Assembly (NCBI GenBank): GCA_016712145.1
Contig: JADJRO010000003.1
Span: 868,001-932,000, forward strand
Reading direction: 5' to 3'
Source: Saprospiraceae bacterium
GTDB lineage: Bacteria > Bacteroidota > Bacteroidia > Chitinophagales > Saprospiraceae
DNA: 64,000 nucleotides
A model generated the notes under the pieces. The model was not told the origin of the DNA and searched no databases. It was given only the letters and a program-made list of their open reading frames with translations. The number at the start of each line of letters is the position of its first letter. The stretch's first letter is position 1. Positions 8,674 through 23,600 of this stretch are shown piece by piece. A program made the position numbers and the translations under genes.

Positions 8674-11600
8674 ATGATAAACCTTTCCACATTTGACGCC
8701 AGTTTACGATCCAGGTTACTCGGATGGTGTTGTAGTTTAGCCCTAATCCTAGGCTTGACTCCAATGGCTTTCGCACAGCCGACTTGTACCGTAGGCTCCG
8801 GAAATACCTTGACCGGACCAACTGGACCACCAAATCTTACAGTCAACTTCGATGCGGGCTGTAGTGTTGTTGTACCAAACGTTTTACCTCGGTGGACTGC
8901 CACCCCTGGTGCAGGGTACGTATTAATTAACATAAGCCAAGCACCACTTGCTGGCACTCCTTATACAGCGCCTAAAGCAGGCACCTGTAATAATGAAGAT
9001 GTCAACGTATTGGTCACAGCTCTATTTTTCTTTGCAGGTAATCTGCTCGACCCATCAGATGACATCCTTTGTTCATTGGTACGCACAGATGTGATTTTAT
9101 TAAGAGATAATACACCTCCAACGGTGACTCCTCCTGGCATTACTTTAGATGTCGGCCCGGGTTGTACCGTGACAGCAGCACAGATAACCGCTACCTTAAA
9201 TGCAGGTAATGTGGACGATAATTGTACCACAGATGCTTTCTTATTAAGTACAGCAACGGTCATTTCTGCTTTGCCACCAACCCTGACTTGCCCAACCAGT
9301 CCGCAAGGTCCATTCGGAGTAACCATTCGTGTTACAGATGCTTGCGGCAATACAGGTACTGGAATACAATCTGTAACTTTAAGGGACTTAACCATTCCTA
9401 CAATTACTTGTCCACCTCAGCAGACTACTTTTTGGGATGCAAATTGTCAAACAACTTTGGCAGATTACAGACCTTTGGCAAGTGCAACGGATATCTGCGG
9501 CGGTCCGGCGTTTACGTATAGTATCCGGTTGGTCGCTCCATTATCTCCTGTAAATACATTTCCTACAAGAGTTCCTGGAGGTTCTATTTGTCCATCTGCT
9601 CGATTGGATTTAGTGAGATTGTGTGCGCGAGACTGTTTTGGAAATGGTAATTTAGATCCGGTACCTCCGGCTCTTCCTTCCAACTGTTGTACGTTTAACT
9701 TATTAATTCTGGATAATACCCCTCCAACAGCTACTGCATTGTGTCCTCCTCCTCAAAATTTATTTGCTGGGGCAAATTGTACCGTAAACATTCCTGATTT
9801 GAGATTTGCAGGTTTGTTTGCAGACAATTGCGATCCAATCAATCCAGCTGCAATCGTTCAAACACCTCCTCCTGGTCCATTTAATGCCGCTGGTTTGCTT
9901 TGTAACGGTCCAATTACTTTAAATGTTAGCTTTAGCTATACAGACTGCAATGGAAATGGTCCAACCATTCACAATTGCGGTGTTCTTATTACTATTTCTG
10001 ACAATACAGCCCCATCGGGTACTGTTGTTTGCCCTCCGGGAGTAACTTATCTTAACTTAGATGTTGATCCGGTTACCTGTCAATATACTACTGCTACGTT
10101 GCCTTCTGACTTTTTTGATGGTTTAGCAACCGTTGCGGACAATTGCGATCCTAGCCCTGAAATTTTTACTGTTTGTAATAATCCACCTGGATTTCCTTGT
10201 TACACATATGATTGTTATTTTTTAGGCCCAGATATAGTTGAATTGGGCGCAAGAGATTGTGCTGGAAATGTGAATCCAAATATTGGTACTTGCGAAATAT
10301 TCGTTCGTGCAAATCCAGCAGACGCAAACTGGACCAATCCGGGCCGTATCTGTTTGAATACCGGACAATTGCCTTTAAATTTATGCACATTTATTACAGG
10401 AGTAACTTGTGGTGAGTGGAGTGGTGATCAAGTATCTCCAGGTCGTTGCAATGCGGGTGGTGGTATTTTTAATCCGACCCAACCAGGAGCTTATGCTGTA
10501 ACGTATACGATAGGTGATGCCAATTGCCACGTTGAATTAACACGTGTTATAAACGTGGAGCAAAGCACAAATCCTCCTTATTTGATCGCGGATTTTGCAT
10601 TGTGTGCTTGTCCGGATGAATTAATTGATTTAGAAACATTCTTATTAGGTTCTGCCCCAGAGGGTGGTAACTGGATTATCCAGAATCCTGGTGGTTTAGA
10701 TTTTGTTTTATTACCTCCTCCAGGACCGGGTAATTCCCATGCAGCTTTATACAATGACGGTTGCGGAATTAGTCGCGTAATTTATGAATATACCGATTGC
10801 AACAACAATGCACGGAGAGACACCATTTTAGTTGACTTCCACCGTTGTGCTGAATTGGAAGTTGCAACAACAGATATCAGATGTCAAGGAGATGCAACTT
10901 TCTCAACTTTAACTAATTTAAGAGGTTGTGACAATTACATCGTACGGGTATTTTCCGGATTAATTCCAGGAGGAACTCATATGACTACAATTGGAGCATT
11001 TACCTTCCCAAGCTTTAATTTAAATCCACCTGCAGGTAATTACAGCATTACCTGGTCTGTACAAGATCCATCAGGCGTTTGTCCTGAAATTTCAAGGACC
11101 GATGTTGTTACAATTTATCAAAAACCAGCTTCAAATAATTCAAGTGTAACTGGCATTACAAATCCTGGACCACAATGTGAAACCAGAACTTGGCCAATGA
11201 CCTTGAGTATGTTTAATGCATTGGATAGAGCTGGAAATCCATTAACAGCCGACAATATTCGTTGGTTTGGAGATGGTATTACTGATAATGGTGTTGATGG
11301 TTTATTCACTCCTCCAGATACAGATTCCGATGGTTTGCCTGGACCTGGGTTTTTTACCGTTTGCGTAAATGCCGGAGATCCTAAATGTGAGGAAACATTT
11401 TGTATAACAATTGAAGTAAGAAATAACGTAGCTGGATCATGTACACTAGATGACTACCGAGCTTGTCTTGAACCAGGTGCAACTATTTCTTTTGCTGATT
11501 TACTGGATAGCAGAGCCATTAACGGAGGTAAGTTTACGATATTATCAACACCTTCAGATTCTTTAGAATTTAATTACACTGGTTCTATACAAACCTATGT

Positions 11601-14600
11601 TGTGCCAGCAGGTGTAACCTCATTAAACATTGAAGCTATTGGAGCTGGTGGTGGATTTAATGGAGGACGAGGAGCCAGAATGTCTGGTACTGTAAATGTC
11701 ACTCCTGGTCACGTTCTGCAGATTCTTGTTGGACAACAAGGATTTTCCAATGGTTGTGGCGCCGGTGGTGGTGGTGGTGGTAGTTTTGTATTCAATCAAA
11801 CTACAAATACACCATTAATTGTTGCCGGTGGTGGTGGTGGCGGATCCAGTAACTTTGGTGGTGTTGATGCTTCTATTGGTACTTCTGGAACTGCAGATTC
11901 AGGTGGTTTTGGTACGCCAGGCGTTGGCGGTAGTGGCGGTTCTCCTTGCGTTATTACAAATGGAGTAAACGGTGCTGGCGGCGGTGGCTTGACTGGTAAC
12001 GGAGCAACCAATACTGGATTTGGAAGAATTACTGGTGGTGGCTTAGCCTTTATCAATGGTGGTGCAGGTGGTATTGCTAATCCTTCTCTAGGTGCTAATG
12101 GTGGATTTGGCGGTGGTGGAGCTTCTGCTTATTGTACTGTCGGCGGCGGCGGTGGCGGTGGCTACTCTGGTGGCGCCGGAGGTTGGCATTCATTTGGTGA
12201 TTTCCCTCCTTCTTGTACTGGGGGATTTAATAATACACGCTATGGCGGCGGTGGCGGTGGTTCATTCAATGCTGGATCATCACAAGTCAATATGGCTGGC
12301 GTTCAAACTGGAAATGGATTTGTTAAAATAAAAGCTGGAAACACAAATTTTGTAAATGTCCAATCTGGAGATATGGTTAATGGATTGGTTTATTTAGGAG
12401 GTTGTGGAACAGTAACTTATCAATATACCATAACTAGTTGTCCCCAGGATATAACATGCATTGGAACAATAGTTATAAATCAAAAAGCACATATTGATTT
12501 AATTGGCGAACAAACGTTCTGCGCCAATGATCTTGCTTTATATACTTTAAGAAATAATGGAACAACTTCCCTTTGTGGAAATCCGGGTGTTTTTGCAGGT
12601 CCTGGCGTTGTTAATGCCGGAAATGGAGCAACTGCAACATTTAGTCCGTCTGTAGCTGGGGAAGGCACGCACCTTGTAACGTATACCATAGGTACAAATA
12701 CTCCCGGTGGTCCAAACTGCCAGGATATTGATACCATGGTGATGATCGTCTATGCTGCCAGCGATCCTAGCTTTAACTTACCAAGCAATATTTGCGCGGA
12801 TGTAACAAGCTTTACCTTATCCTTAAGCAATCCACACGCATCTGTTAATGCAGGTTCTCCTGATGGAATTGCTGAAGTAATTTGGTCCGGTGATGGAGTG
12901 ACCGATGGTACAGGAAATGATCCAAACGGTACATTCAATCCTTCTGTAGCAGGTCCTGGTTATCACCTGATTTGTGTGATGACGGGTGAAGCCAATTGTA
13001 TGAAATACAATTGTAAATTAATTTATGTGGCGCCGGTTAATGATCCATCACTTATTGCGGATCGTTCATTCTCATGTTTTGACTTTGACTTCGGTTCCGG
13101 ACCATTTATAATATTCGATTTAAGTCAATTGTATGCAGGAACTAACACAACACGTGGTGGTACCTGGTCAATCATTTCAAGTGCTTCAGCTGCCGTTATT
13201 GGTAATGAATCTTTGAGAGGAGGTCCTGGTTGTTACCAATTGCGTTATTCTTTACCTGCTAGATATACCGGTGCAACCGGTGGTTGTGCTGCTGTATCTG
13301 AAGATATCTTTATTACATTAGGCGAAGAGCCTCAAACTGGCTTTGACTTGGCTGAAGAAGTTTGTTGGAATGGCATTGCTGGTTCTGTAGTATTGCCTAC
13401 TTCTTATCATGGGGAAACCTATGGTAATGGTACCTCTTCAAGAACCTTCCAGTGGACTGCAAGCATCGTATCTGGTGCAGGTCCTGTTCCTAATTTTGGA
13501 ACCCCAACCAGTCAAACCCCATCTGTTACCATCATGGGAGCAGGGGTATTCAACATTTGCTTAACTGAAACATTAAACTATCCTGCATGTGGTGCAGCTG
13601 GTGGTATTAGCTGTTCTAGACAATATTGCGAATTATTGACAGTTCACCAAACGACTGCAGTGTCTATACCAAGTTGGACTCGTTTCGGTCCGTTATGTAC
13701 CGACGATGCTTGTGTAGACCTGGATTTAAGAATTACAGGAACTACAGGAGGTGTATTTACAGGAACTGGTGTTAGACTAGGACCTGGAGGTCATCCAAAT
13801 TATGAATTCTGTCCTTCTTTATCCGGTCCTGGTATCCATGCAGTTACTTATACTGTACAAAATGGAGCTGGTTGTACTGCAGTAGAAACACATAATATAG
13901 AAGTATTTGCACCGGTTACTGCTGTCTGCGCTCAAAACAATTTTGGTATTGCATGTGCTGTACACCGTTTAGGTTCAGTTCAAACTTATGGTGGATTTAC
14001 GAATGCGGCAGTAAGTACCTTACCAGTATTTATTTCGAGCTACTATACCCATGGTGAATTTGACTTAACTGGATTCTTATGTCCTACAGCAACCCGTGGA
14101 GGTACCTGGACCTTGATCAGTAGCCCAACCAATGCAATTGGCTCAGGCATTACTGGTTTTGTTCAAAACAATACATTAATCTATTCAGATCCTGGTTGTT
14201 ATACCATCCGTTACACAGTGACTGCGTTCCCTGGCGCTGACGGAGCATGTACATCCAGCTTTGATTATACCTTATCCGTAGGTGAAGAACCAACACCAAG
14301 ATTCAGTATTCCTGATCAGACTTGTTGGGCAGTTGGTGTACCAACCATCACCTACGATATTCCTGCTAATTATTTATTAAGCACATTGCCTCATCCGAAT
14401 ACTACCTTATTCTTTAGAGGCTTTAGTTCTAGCAACAATGCAGTTGCAACAGTTTCTAACGGTGGTGTAGTTACTATTGTAGGAGCAGGTACTGCAACCA
14501 TTTGTATGCAAGAACACTACGATAACAGTGGTTGCACTTTTGTAGAATGCCGCAAGGAATTCTGTCAAACAATCACCGTTACAAATACAGTGACTGCATC

Positions 14601-17600
14601 AAGTCCAACCTGGACTGGTTTTGGTCCTATTTGTGTGGATGCAGCTTGTGTTGATTTAGATGCTTTAGTTACTGGAACTAAAGGTGGTATATTTACCGGT
14701 CAGGGAGTACAACCAGCAACTGGTGGTCATCCAAATTATGAATTCTGTCCTTCAATTGCAGGTGTCGGAACTCATGTTGTAACTTATACAGTTCAAAGTC
14801 CAGACGGATGTTCTAACGTTTTAAGTAGAAATATCATCGTTGCTCCATTAGCAAATGCTACATTGGTCAACAAACAAATACCATGTATTCTTGAACCAGG
14901 TGGTGTGATTCCATTATCTGTCTTGTTTGCAAGCAATGCTACAACAGGTGGTGGAACCTGGACCTTTGCAGGTACTCCACCATCCGGTGCTCAAATTATG
15001 GGAGGAAATTTAGTATTTACTCAAGCAGGTTGTTATTGCTTTACATATACAGTTCAAACAGTACCTGGAGCAACAGGCGGTGGATGTTTTGCACAAAACA
15101 CAGCGTGTTTGCAGATATCTGAGCAACCAACTCCTGGATTTAGTGTACAAAATGAGATTTGTTGGTCAACCAATGATCCTGTTACTACATTCAATCCTTT
15201 AGTTAATAGTCCTTCTTATGATCCTGCAGGTACAGTGACTAGATCTTGGGCAACAAACCCAACACCGCTTCCTGCGATCACATTGAATACAACCAACGGT
15301 GCATTCACAATCAATGGACCGGTTCCTGTAGGTGGATTAGTTTTTGATCTGTGTATGACAGAAAATATTACAACACCATCTTGCGGACCAACATCAGGAC
15401 CTAATCAGGTGACACCTCCAAATGCACAAGTTGTTTGCAGCGAAGTGTATTGTGAGCGTATTTCCATCCGTGATGGTACTTTATTGAATGCAACGTTTAC
15501 TGCCAGTCCGGTTAATCCTTGTTTAGGTCAATCAGTTACTTTAACTCCTGTATTGGGAGGAGGTACATTTACGGGCTTAGGTGTTACAAATAGTGGAAAC
15601 GGAGGTCCTGGTACCTTTGTAGCCAATGCTTGTGGAATATATGCAGTTACGTATACAGTAGATGATCCAAATGGTTGTAACAACAGCTATACCTTAAATA
15701 TTTATACAGATACAGTCAAATCGACTTTAAATTTACCAACTCCGATTACTGTAAATTGCCAGAACCCTCTAAGCCCATCTATGGCTACTTGGGCAGCTGG
15801 TGCAAGTGCTTCTGACAATTGTGCTGGAGTAACAGTTACCAGTCGTGTTTTTGACCGTCAGTCATCTTGCAGTCCAGGTACAGGTACCTATGTATTTGTA
15901 TTTACTGCTACGGATGCTTGTGGAAATACACGCGTTGGTTATGCAAACTATACAGTTCAGGATATTACACCTCCGGTTATTTCAGGTGGTGCAAACTTGG
16001 TGGTAGAATGCGGAAATGATGTATATGCAAGAGTTTACAACTGGATTGATACCCATGCTGGAACAACGGCTACAGATGCTTGCGATGCATCAACCTTCTT
16101 GTCATGGACCAATAACTTCTCTGGCTTAATCAACAATTATTGCGGAACAGCAATACCAGTTGTATTTACCGTGAGAGATCGTTGTGGAAATACTTCTTCT
16201 ATAACATTTACTTTACAGGTTAGAGATCAGACACCTCCGGTTTGGAATGTAAGACCTCAAAATCTGACAGTAGAATGCGATAATTCAAACGATCCATATT
16301 CTCAGGTATCTGCTTGGTTGCGTTCTAATGGCAATGGAGTTGCTTTAGACTCCTGCCAAACTACAGTTAATTATACAAACAACTACAACGGATTATCCGG
16401 TGGTTGTAATAGAAATACAGGTTCAGCTTTAGTTACCTTCTCAGCATTTGATGTTTGCGGAAACGTAAGTACAGCTCAGGCAACAGTAACGATTGTTGAC
16501 AGAACAGCACCTTCTATCTTGTCTCCAGCTAAAGACACCATGGTTGAGTGTAATGGAACAGGTAATCTTCAGGAATTTGCAATTTGGATTGCAAATCATG
16601 GTGGAGCAACTGCTGCAGATTTATGCAGTGGATTGACCTGTCAGCCATTGGCTAATGCAAGAGTAGCTTTAATTACATCGAATCCATTTCCATGGGGTTC
16701 TAACACTTACACCAATGAAATGAATGCTGTGTTTGGTGTTGGAAATTGGGATCGTTTTGATTTCAATGTAAATGCTGCTACTGTCTTCTCAAGAAACTAC
16801 AGATTGGTTTATGTAGATGGCGGGGATGCTGCTGCAAATGCATTTAATACATTTGTTGGAAATAACAACAACCTCATAGAATCATGGGTTACTTGTGGCG
16901 GTCGCTTATTCTTAAATGCAGCGCCAAACCAAGGAGCAAATATCAATCTTGGATTTGGTGGTGTTGTAATTCAATATCCAGCCTTTACTGCCAATGTAAT
17001 TCAGGCAAACCCACATGCAATTTTCAATGGACCATTTTTACCAACTGGCGCAACATATAGTGGTAATTTCTTTGGACATTCATTGGTTGGTCCTCCAACT
17101 ATGAAGACAATCATTCGTGAAAATGGCGGAACCAATGGAACTGTATTAGCAGAAAGCTTCTGGGGTGGTGGTTTAGTACTTTTTGGTGGAATGACTTCTA
17201 CGAATTTCCATTCACCACAACCTAATGCAACCAACCTCAAGCAAAACATGCTTGATTACTTAAACACAACTCCACTTCAAACAGACTTGAACGTATTAAA
17301 TGGTGGAATTTTTGTTTGGGATACAACATTAATGCGTACCGAAGTTACTTGTGGTGCAAATCGCAGATTAACCTATATGTTTAATGCTTTGGATTCTTGC
17401 GGAAATATTTCCGTTGGAACCATTGCGAAGTTTATAATTCGTGATACAACGCTTCCTGTTTGGTCATTACCACCATCAAATGCTACAGCACAATGCGATA
17501 GCAGAGGAAACATTGCACAATTAAATGCCTGGTTGGCAGCTAATGGCAATGGTACAATCCAGGCTGATGCTTGTAATGGTACCGTGCGAGTTGAACATGA

Positions 17601-20600
17601 TTTAGTTAGAGAATACGATCGTTGCAGCAATACGGACAGTACTGTTTATAGATTTACTGCTTACGATTGTTCAGGAAATTCAGCTACTCGTGAAGCGTCC
17701 TTTATTATCATAGATACTCAGGCTCCAACGTTAGTTACACCAGCAAGAGATACCACAATTTCTTGTGAGAATTTATCAGGTAATAATGATGATGAGTTAA
17801 TCGGATGGTTAAATATCAGAGCAAGATTCTCTACAACTGACGCTTGCAGCGATCAGATTACTTATACGAATGACTACCAGTCCTTAAACTGGGTACGCGT
17901 ATGCGGTCCTTCTAGATTTGTGGATGTAACCTTTAGAGCAACGGATGATTGCGGTAACTTTACTACAAGCCGTGCACGATTTGCAATTGTGGATACAACA
18001 AGACCTAGATTCTTGAATTGTCCTCCTCCAATTGTTCAGGATGCAGAAAAAGATCATTGCGATGCGTATGTAACAGTACCTAAATTGATTGCAATTGATA
18101 ATTGTACACATCAGGATAGTATTGTTATTACTCAGATCTATGGTCCAAATCCAGTACAATACAGATTCCCTGTTGGTACAACTATTTTGAAATATGAAGC
18201 AAGAGATCTTTGCAATAACAGAGATACTTGTACTATTAAAGTGGTTGTAAATGACTACTGGGATGTACCAAGCATAACATGTCCTGCAAACGTGGATGTA
18301 ATTAATACTCCAGGTGTTTGTGGTGTAAATAATTTACAAGGTCTTGCGCCAGTATCCGTTAAAGATGTTTGTCCGCATACCGCTGTATTATATGTTATTA
18401 AAAATGAAACAGGCGATACCCTTAAGAAAGGTATTCGCGATGCAAGTGGAAGCAATTTCCCTAAAGGAAATAATTCTGTTTGTTATACTGTACAAGATCA
18501 ACCGATTTTGTTGATTACAGAAGTAACCCAGCAAATAGATGCAATCGTAGTTGGACCAACAAGTCCATTGCCTACATTTATTGCGCCTTCAGATACAAAT
18601 GGAGATTATGTTGAGATTACAAACTTCGGACCATCATCTATTGATGTAAGTTGTTTGTCACTTCAGATCTTCCAGGGTGGTGTTTTGGTTGGTACCTATA
18701 CCTTACCAAATATGCCTGGTCCGGTATTACCTGCAGGTGGTGTATTGACGTTACACGTTGGTGCAGCAATTGCTGGCTTCCCGGATAATCCTGCAAGATT
18801 CTTCTACAATATGAATTTACCGGAAGCGGTAATCAATATGCCAAGAGGCTATGTGTTGAATCATTTGGGATTACGCAATGTGGATGCAGTTACTACCAAT
18901 GGATACAACATTACTGGTCAGGGTACTCCTGCAATGACTGCAGCTGGCTGGAATGGAATAAGCGCAACCAATGTTGATCGCGGTTCTTACTACAGATGGT
19001 GCATATTTGACAGCAATACTCCAAATGACTGGAGATTGGCTGAAGCTTGCGAACCAGCTAGCATTGGAACTGTAAATCCAATATTAGTTCCGTTTGTATT
19101 CCCAAGCAATGGCTTGACTACTTCGGTTCAAACAATAGCTGCTCAAAAAGATACTTGTTGTTTCAATGTATTGGTAAGAGATACAGAAACACCAATGTGT
19201 GCAACCAATGATACCTTAACGTTCTCTGGTTTAACAGGAACTGCAACTGGACCAAGCTGTACAAGCTTTAGCTTAACAGTTCCAGCAAATCCTGCAACTA
19301 AGATCCTGGATGTTTGGGTTAGAAACTTAAATTTAACAGTAACAAACTTTGCTAATTCAGAAGTAACCTTGATCCATCCTGATGGAACAAGAATCAGATT
19401 GTGGAATGATGGCAATTGCAATGGTACTACCAATATCAATGCATTCAGAATTTCAGATTTAGATGCTACTAAGATCAATGCAGCTAATTGTGGTACTTTA
19501 GGAACTGGCTTAAACTATAAACCAGACCAACCACTTGCAGTATTGTGTCCTAAATCTGCTGCGGGTACTTGGAGATTGGAAGTTGAAAACAATTCACCTG
19601 CTCCATCTTCACTTACCTTGAATTCTTGGTCATTGACGATAATTTCTCAAAGAGCATATGCTCAAAGAGATACCATCATAAGCAACATTCCAAACTTGTG
19701 TGCTGCTGACTTAATGTGGATTCATCCAGATGTTATGGACAACTGTTGTATGGGTACTGTAGATGTTGAGTACATCCCAGTTCCAATGGCAGGTGCACCA
19801 TTGCCAAAAGTTCCAACAGGAGGTCGCGTTGCAAATGGTTCTAAAACCACACTGCGTTTTGATGTTGGTATGACACGCGTAGTATACACATTGACTGACA
19901 TGTCTGGAAACACCGGAACCTGCGAGTTTAAAGTAACCGTTCGCGATACACAAAGACCTGTATTCTTGAATTGTCCAAAAGATTATACTATTAATCTTCA
20001 GGGTGGAGAGTGTTTTGCATTCTTAGAAGTTAACCCAGCATTAAACTGGTTTGAAAATTGTGATTCAACTCGTTTGGTTGTTGATCCACCATTAAATTCT
20101 CAATTGAGTATTGGTGTTCATGTAATCAGAGCTACCATTACAGACAGAGCTGGAAACAGTTCAGTGTGTACTTGGACAATCACAGTTAATGAGTTTAGAC
20201 CAAATGGAACGGACTTAGCTTGTCATGATCAAATAAACTTCTCTTTAGGACCAAATTGTACCGGTACATTAACTGCTGATGAATTATTAGCAGGTATCAA
20301 TTATGGTTGTAAAGACAAATTCACATTAATAATTGAAGATTGGATTACAGGTGCCAGACATAGTAACAATTTTACTACGGCTGATATCGGTAGATGTTTC
20401 AAAGTAACCGTAATAGATCCTACCACAGGAAATAAATGCTGGAGCAAAGTTTGTATTGAATACAAAGCAACTCCTTCCATTTCTTGTCCAAGAGATACCA
20501 CAGTACCTTGTAATTCTTCATTGGATCCATCTGTATTAGGTAATCCACTAATCACAACTTGTGTATTTGATTATGATATTCATTGGGATGATGTAATTGA

Positions 20601-23600
20601 AAAAGCAAGAGATTGCGATTTCCCAATTGCATTTATTATACACAGAACATTTACTGTAACCAATGAATTAGGTAATGGCTCACAGTGTACTCAGACAATC
20701 CGCGTAAGAGGATTTGACTTAAGTGCAATTGAATGGCCACGTAGTTATGATAACCTAGATTTACCAGCATTGAAATGTAATGAAAAACGTTACGATAAAG
20801 ACGTTACTCCGCATATTCTGCCTTCACCATATTGTGTTGATGGATATCTGTTGGATAGCGCATACTGGTATGCAACCGGTGGAGATCCAAGTATTGTAGA
20901 TCCATTTACAAGAGATTTAAGTGGAGATAGAATACCAAAACGTTTAGGTTGGAATTATTTGGAAGGTGGTGTAAATGATCAACATCCAAATCCAAGTCCA
21001 ATTTATTACGATGAGCATCCAAACTGGAGAAACAGCGGTGCATGTTGGGGACCAACTCAAGTTGTAAAATGGTTAGGAACTGGTATCCCATCTTTGGGTG
21101 GTCAACCATTAAGCAAAGACAATAAAGAATGTAATCTCTCTATCAGATATGATGATGAGGTATATGATGTATGTGCAAACGGTTATGAAATACTTCGTTA
21201 CTGGAAAGTTAGAAACATGTGTTTACCACCATTAGCTGGTGTAAATCCTGTTGAGTACATTCAAGTAATTAAAGTATTAGATGAGGAAGGACCAAAAGTT
21301 GCATATCCTGATACAGTAATCGTAGGTACAGGTCCTTGGACTTGTGATGGTACTTGGGAAGTTCCATTCCCATGGATTACCGACAATTGCTCTGATTCAG
21401 TGAGCTATACTGTTCGCTCTTGGACTGGTACTCCAATCCAACAAGCAGATGGAAGCTGGATCATTATCAATATGAAATTAGGAGGTCATAATGTAATTAT
21501 TACAGCACAAGATGCTTGTGGTAATAAAACAGAAAAATCAATCAAAGTAAACGTTATTGATAACACACCTCCAGTTGCTGTGTGTGATAGAAATATTGTT
21601 GTTAGTATTTCCGGCAATCAATCCGCTGGTGATAACTATGGAAAGATTTTCGCTGAAGACATTAATGATGGTTCATTCGATAACTGTAAAGCCCATGTAT
21701 TCTACAAGGCAATCCGCATGGATCAGTTAAGAGGAACTAACAATGGTAGCAATGCAAATCAAGCTGATAACGGTACAAATTGTGCTGGAGTCAATGGTGA
21801 TGACAATTCGATCTTAGATGGCAATCAAATTTATTTTGATGACCATGTGAAATTCTGCTGCTCTGATGTTGGCAAGAAAATCATGGTTGTATTAAGAGTA
21901 TTTGATCTTGAGCCAGGTGATGGTCCAATTGCTCCAAGTAGAATGAATCAAAATGGCAATTTATTTGGTCACTACAGTGACTGTATGATTGAAATTGAAG
22001 TTCAAGATAAAGGAGTACCAACCGTTGTTCCACCACCAAATATTGTGGTGAGCTGCTGGTTCTGGTTTGATGTAGATAAATTAGATGATCCAAACGATCC
22101 TACATTTGGACGTGTTGTAACTGACTTAGGAGACCGTCATAAAGTGGTGACTAACGACTTAGTTTGTTACAATTACTGTGTACGCAATGACATTACCGGG
22201 TATCCTGGTTATGTACCTGGTGCACCACCATCAAATCCACCAGCTTGGAATAGAGCTTGTGATTACTACAGAAGCTTGTTTGATACAGCGCATTATGACA
22301 GAAAATATGAATTGGTTTGGGGATTTGACGGATATGTATTAAGCAATTGCGGCAATACACCAACCATCAGTGTAAATGATAACAGAGAGTGCGGTCAGGG
22401 TCAAATTACCCGTACGATTGTAGCTCGTGGACCAAATGGAGTAAGTGTAACAGGAACTCAGATTATCTGGGTTGTTGATTGCGATCCATTCTATATCAAC
22501 GGAGCAGACAATTGCGATCCTGATGATGACATTACCTGGCCAGGAAACTGCACAGGTCAGGCAACTACAATTGATGGTTGTGGTGCTGACATCAGCCCAG
22601 ACAATCCATTATTAGGAAGACCTGTTGTAGAAAATGGAGCAGATGATCTTTGTTCATTAATCAGTATCGAGTATGTGGATGAAATATTCACAATCGAACC
22701 AGATGCATGCTTCAAAGTATTACGTCATTGGACAGTAATTGACTGGTGTCAATACGATCCTAGCATCGATCCTACAAAAGGTCGTTGGGAATATTTACAG
22801 ATTATCAAAGTTCACGACACAGACAAACCAGTTGTAAGTATCAGCGTAGGAGATTGCGAACCAGCAGTTAAAAATGCAACAGACAACATTTGTTATGGTC
22901 ACATCAGCTTAACTGCAGATGCAACAGATAACTGTAGCCCATTGGATTGGTTATTCTATGACTATAAAATTGATTTATTCAATGATGGTATTGGAGTTCA
23001 TTCAGGCTATGACTATAAAGTAGGTCCATTAACTCGCAAAGAGTTTGCTGCAGGTCGTACGCCATTGTTCCACCATAACCCAGCTGCTGATGATGAAAAC
23101 AATCCATTCGATGCAAGTGGTAACTATCCAGTTGGTATCCATAAGATCTGCTGGTTTGTAGAAGACGGTTGCGGAAACATTGGAACCTTATGCCAATTAT
23201 TTGAAATCAAAGATTGCAAAGCACCAACACCATATTGTTTGACCGGAGTAATTACTGTACCAATGCCAGCGAGCAAGTGCGTAACAATCTGGGCAAAAGA
23301 TTTAGACAGAGGAAGCTTTGACAACTGTACAGATCAGGATGACTTATTATTCTATTTCAATGGAGATCCAAATGCAACAAGCATAACAATATGCTGTGAT
23401 GATTTCGTAGCAGCAGGAGCAAATGACGAGTTGTTGGTAGATGTTCAAATGTGGGTAGAAGATGAAGAAGGAAATACTGACTACTGCAAAACAGTAATCA
23501 TAGTACAAGACAATCAGGATATTTGTCCTAATACAGGAAATGCAAAAGGTAGAATCACTGGAGACTTGAAAACAGAGAAAGGTGATGAAACTGAATTTGG

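Noticed and set aside
9222..9521. Overlapping frames inside the giant gene, on both strands
   Set aside because: They are shadows of one long open frame with consistent domain structure.
11796..12056. Proline-rich minus-strand ORF inside the giant gene
   Set aside because: It is the antisense of the glycine-rich domain (GGT codons) and has no independent support.
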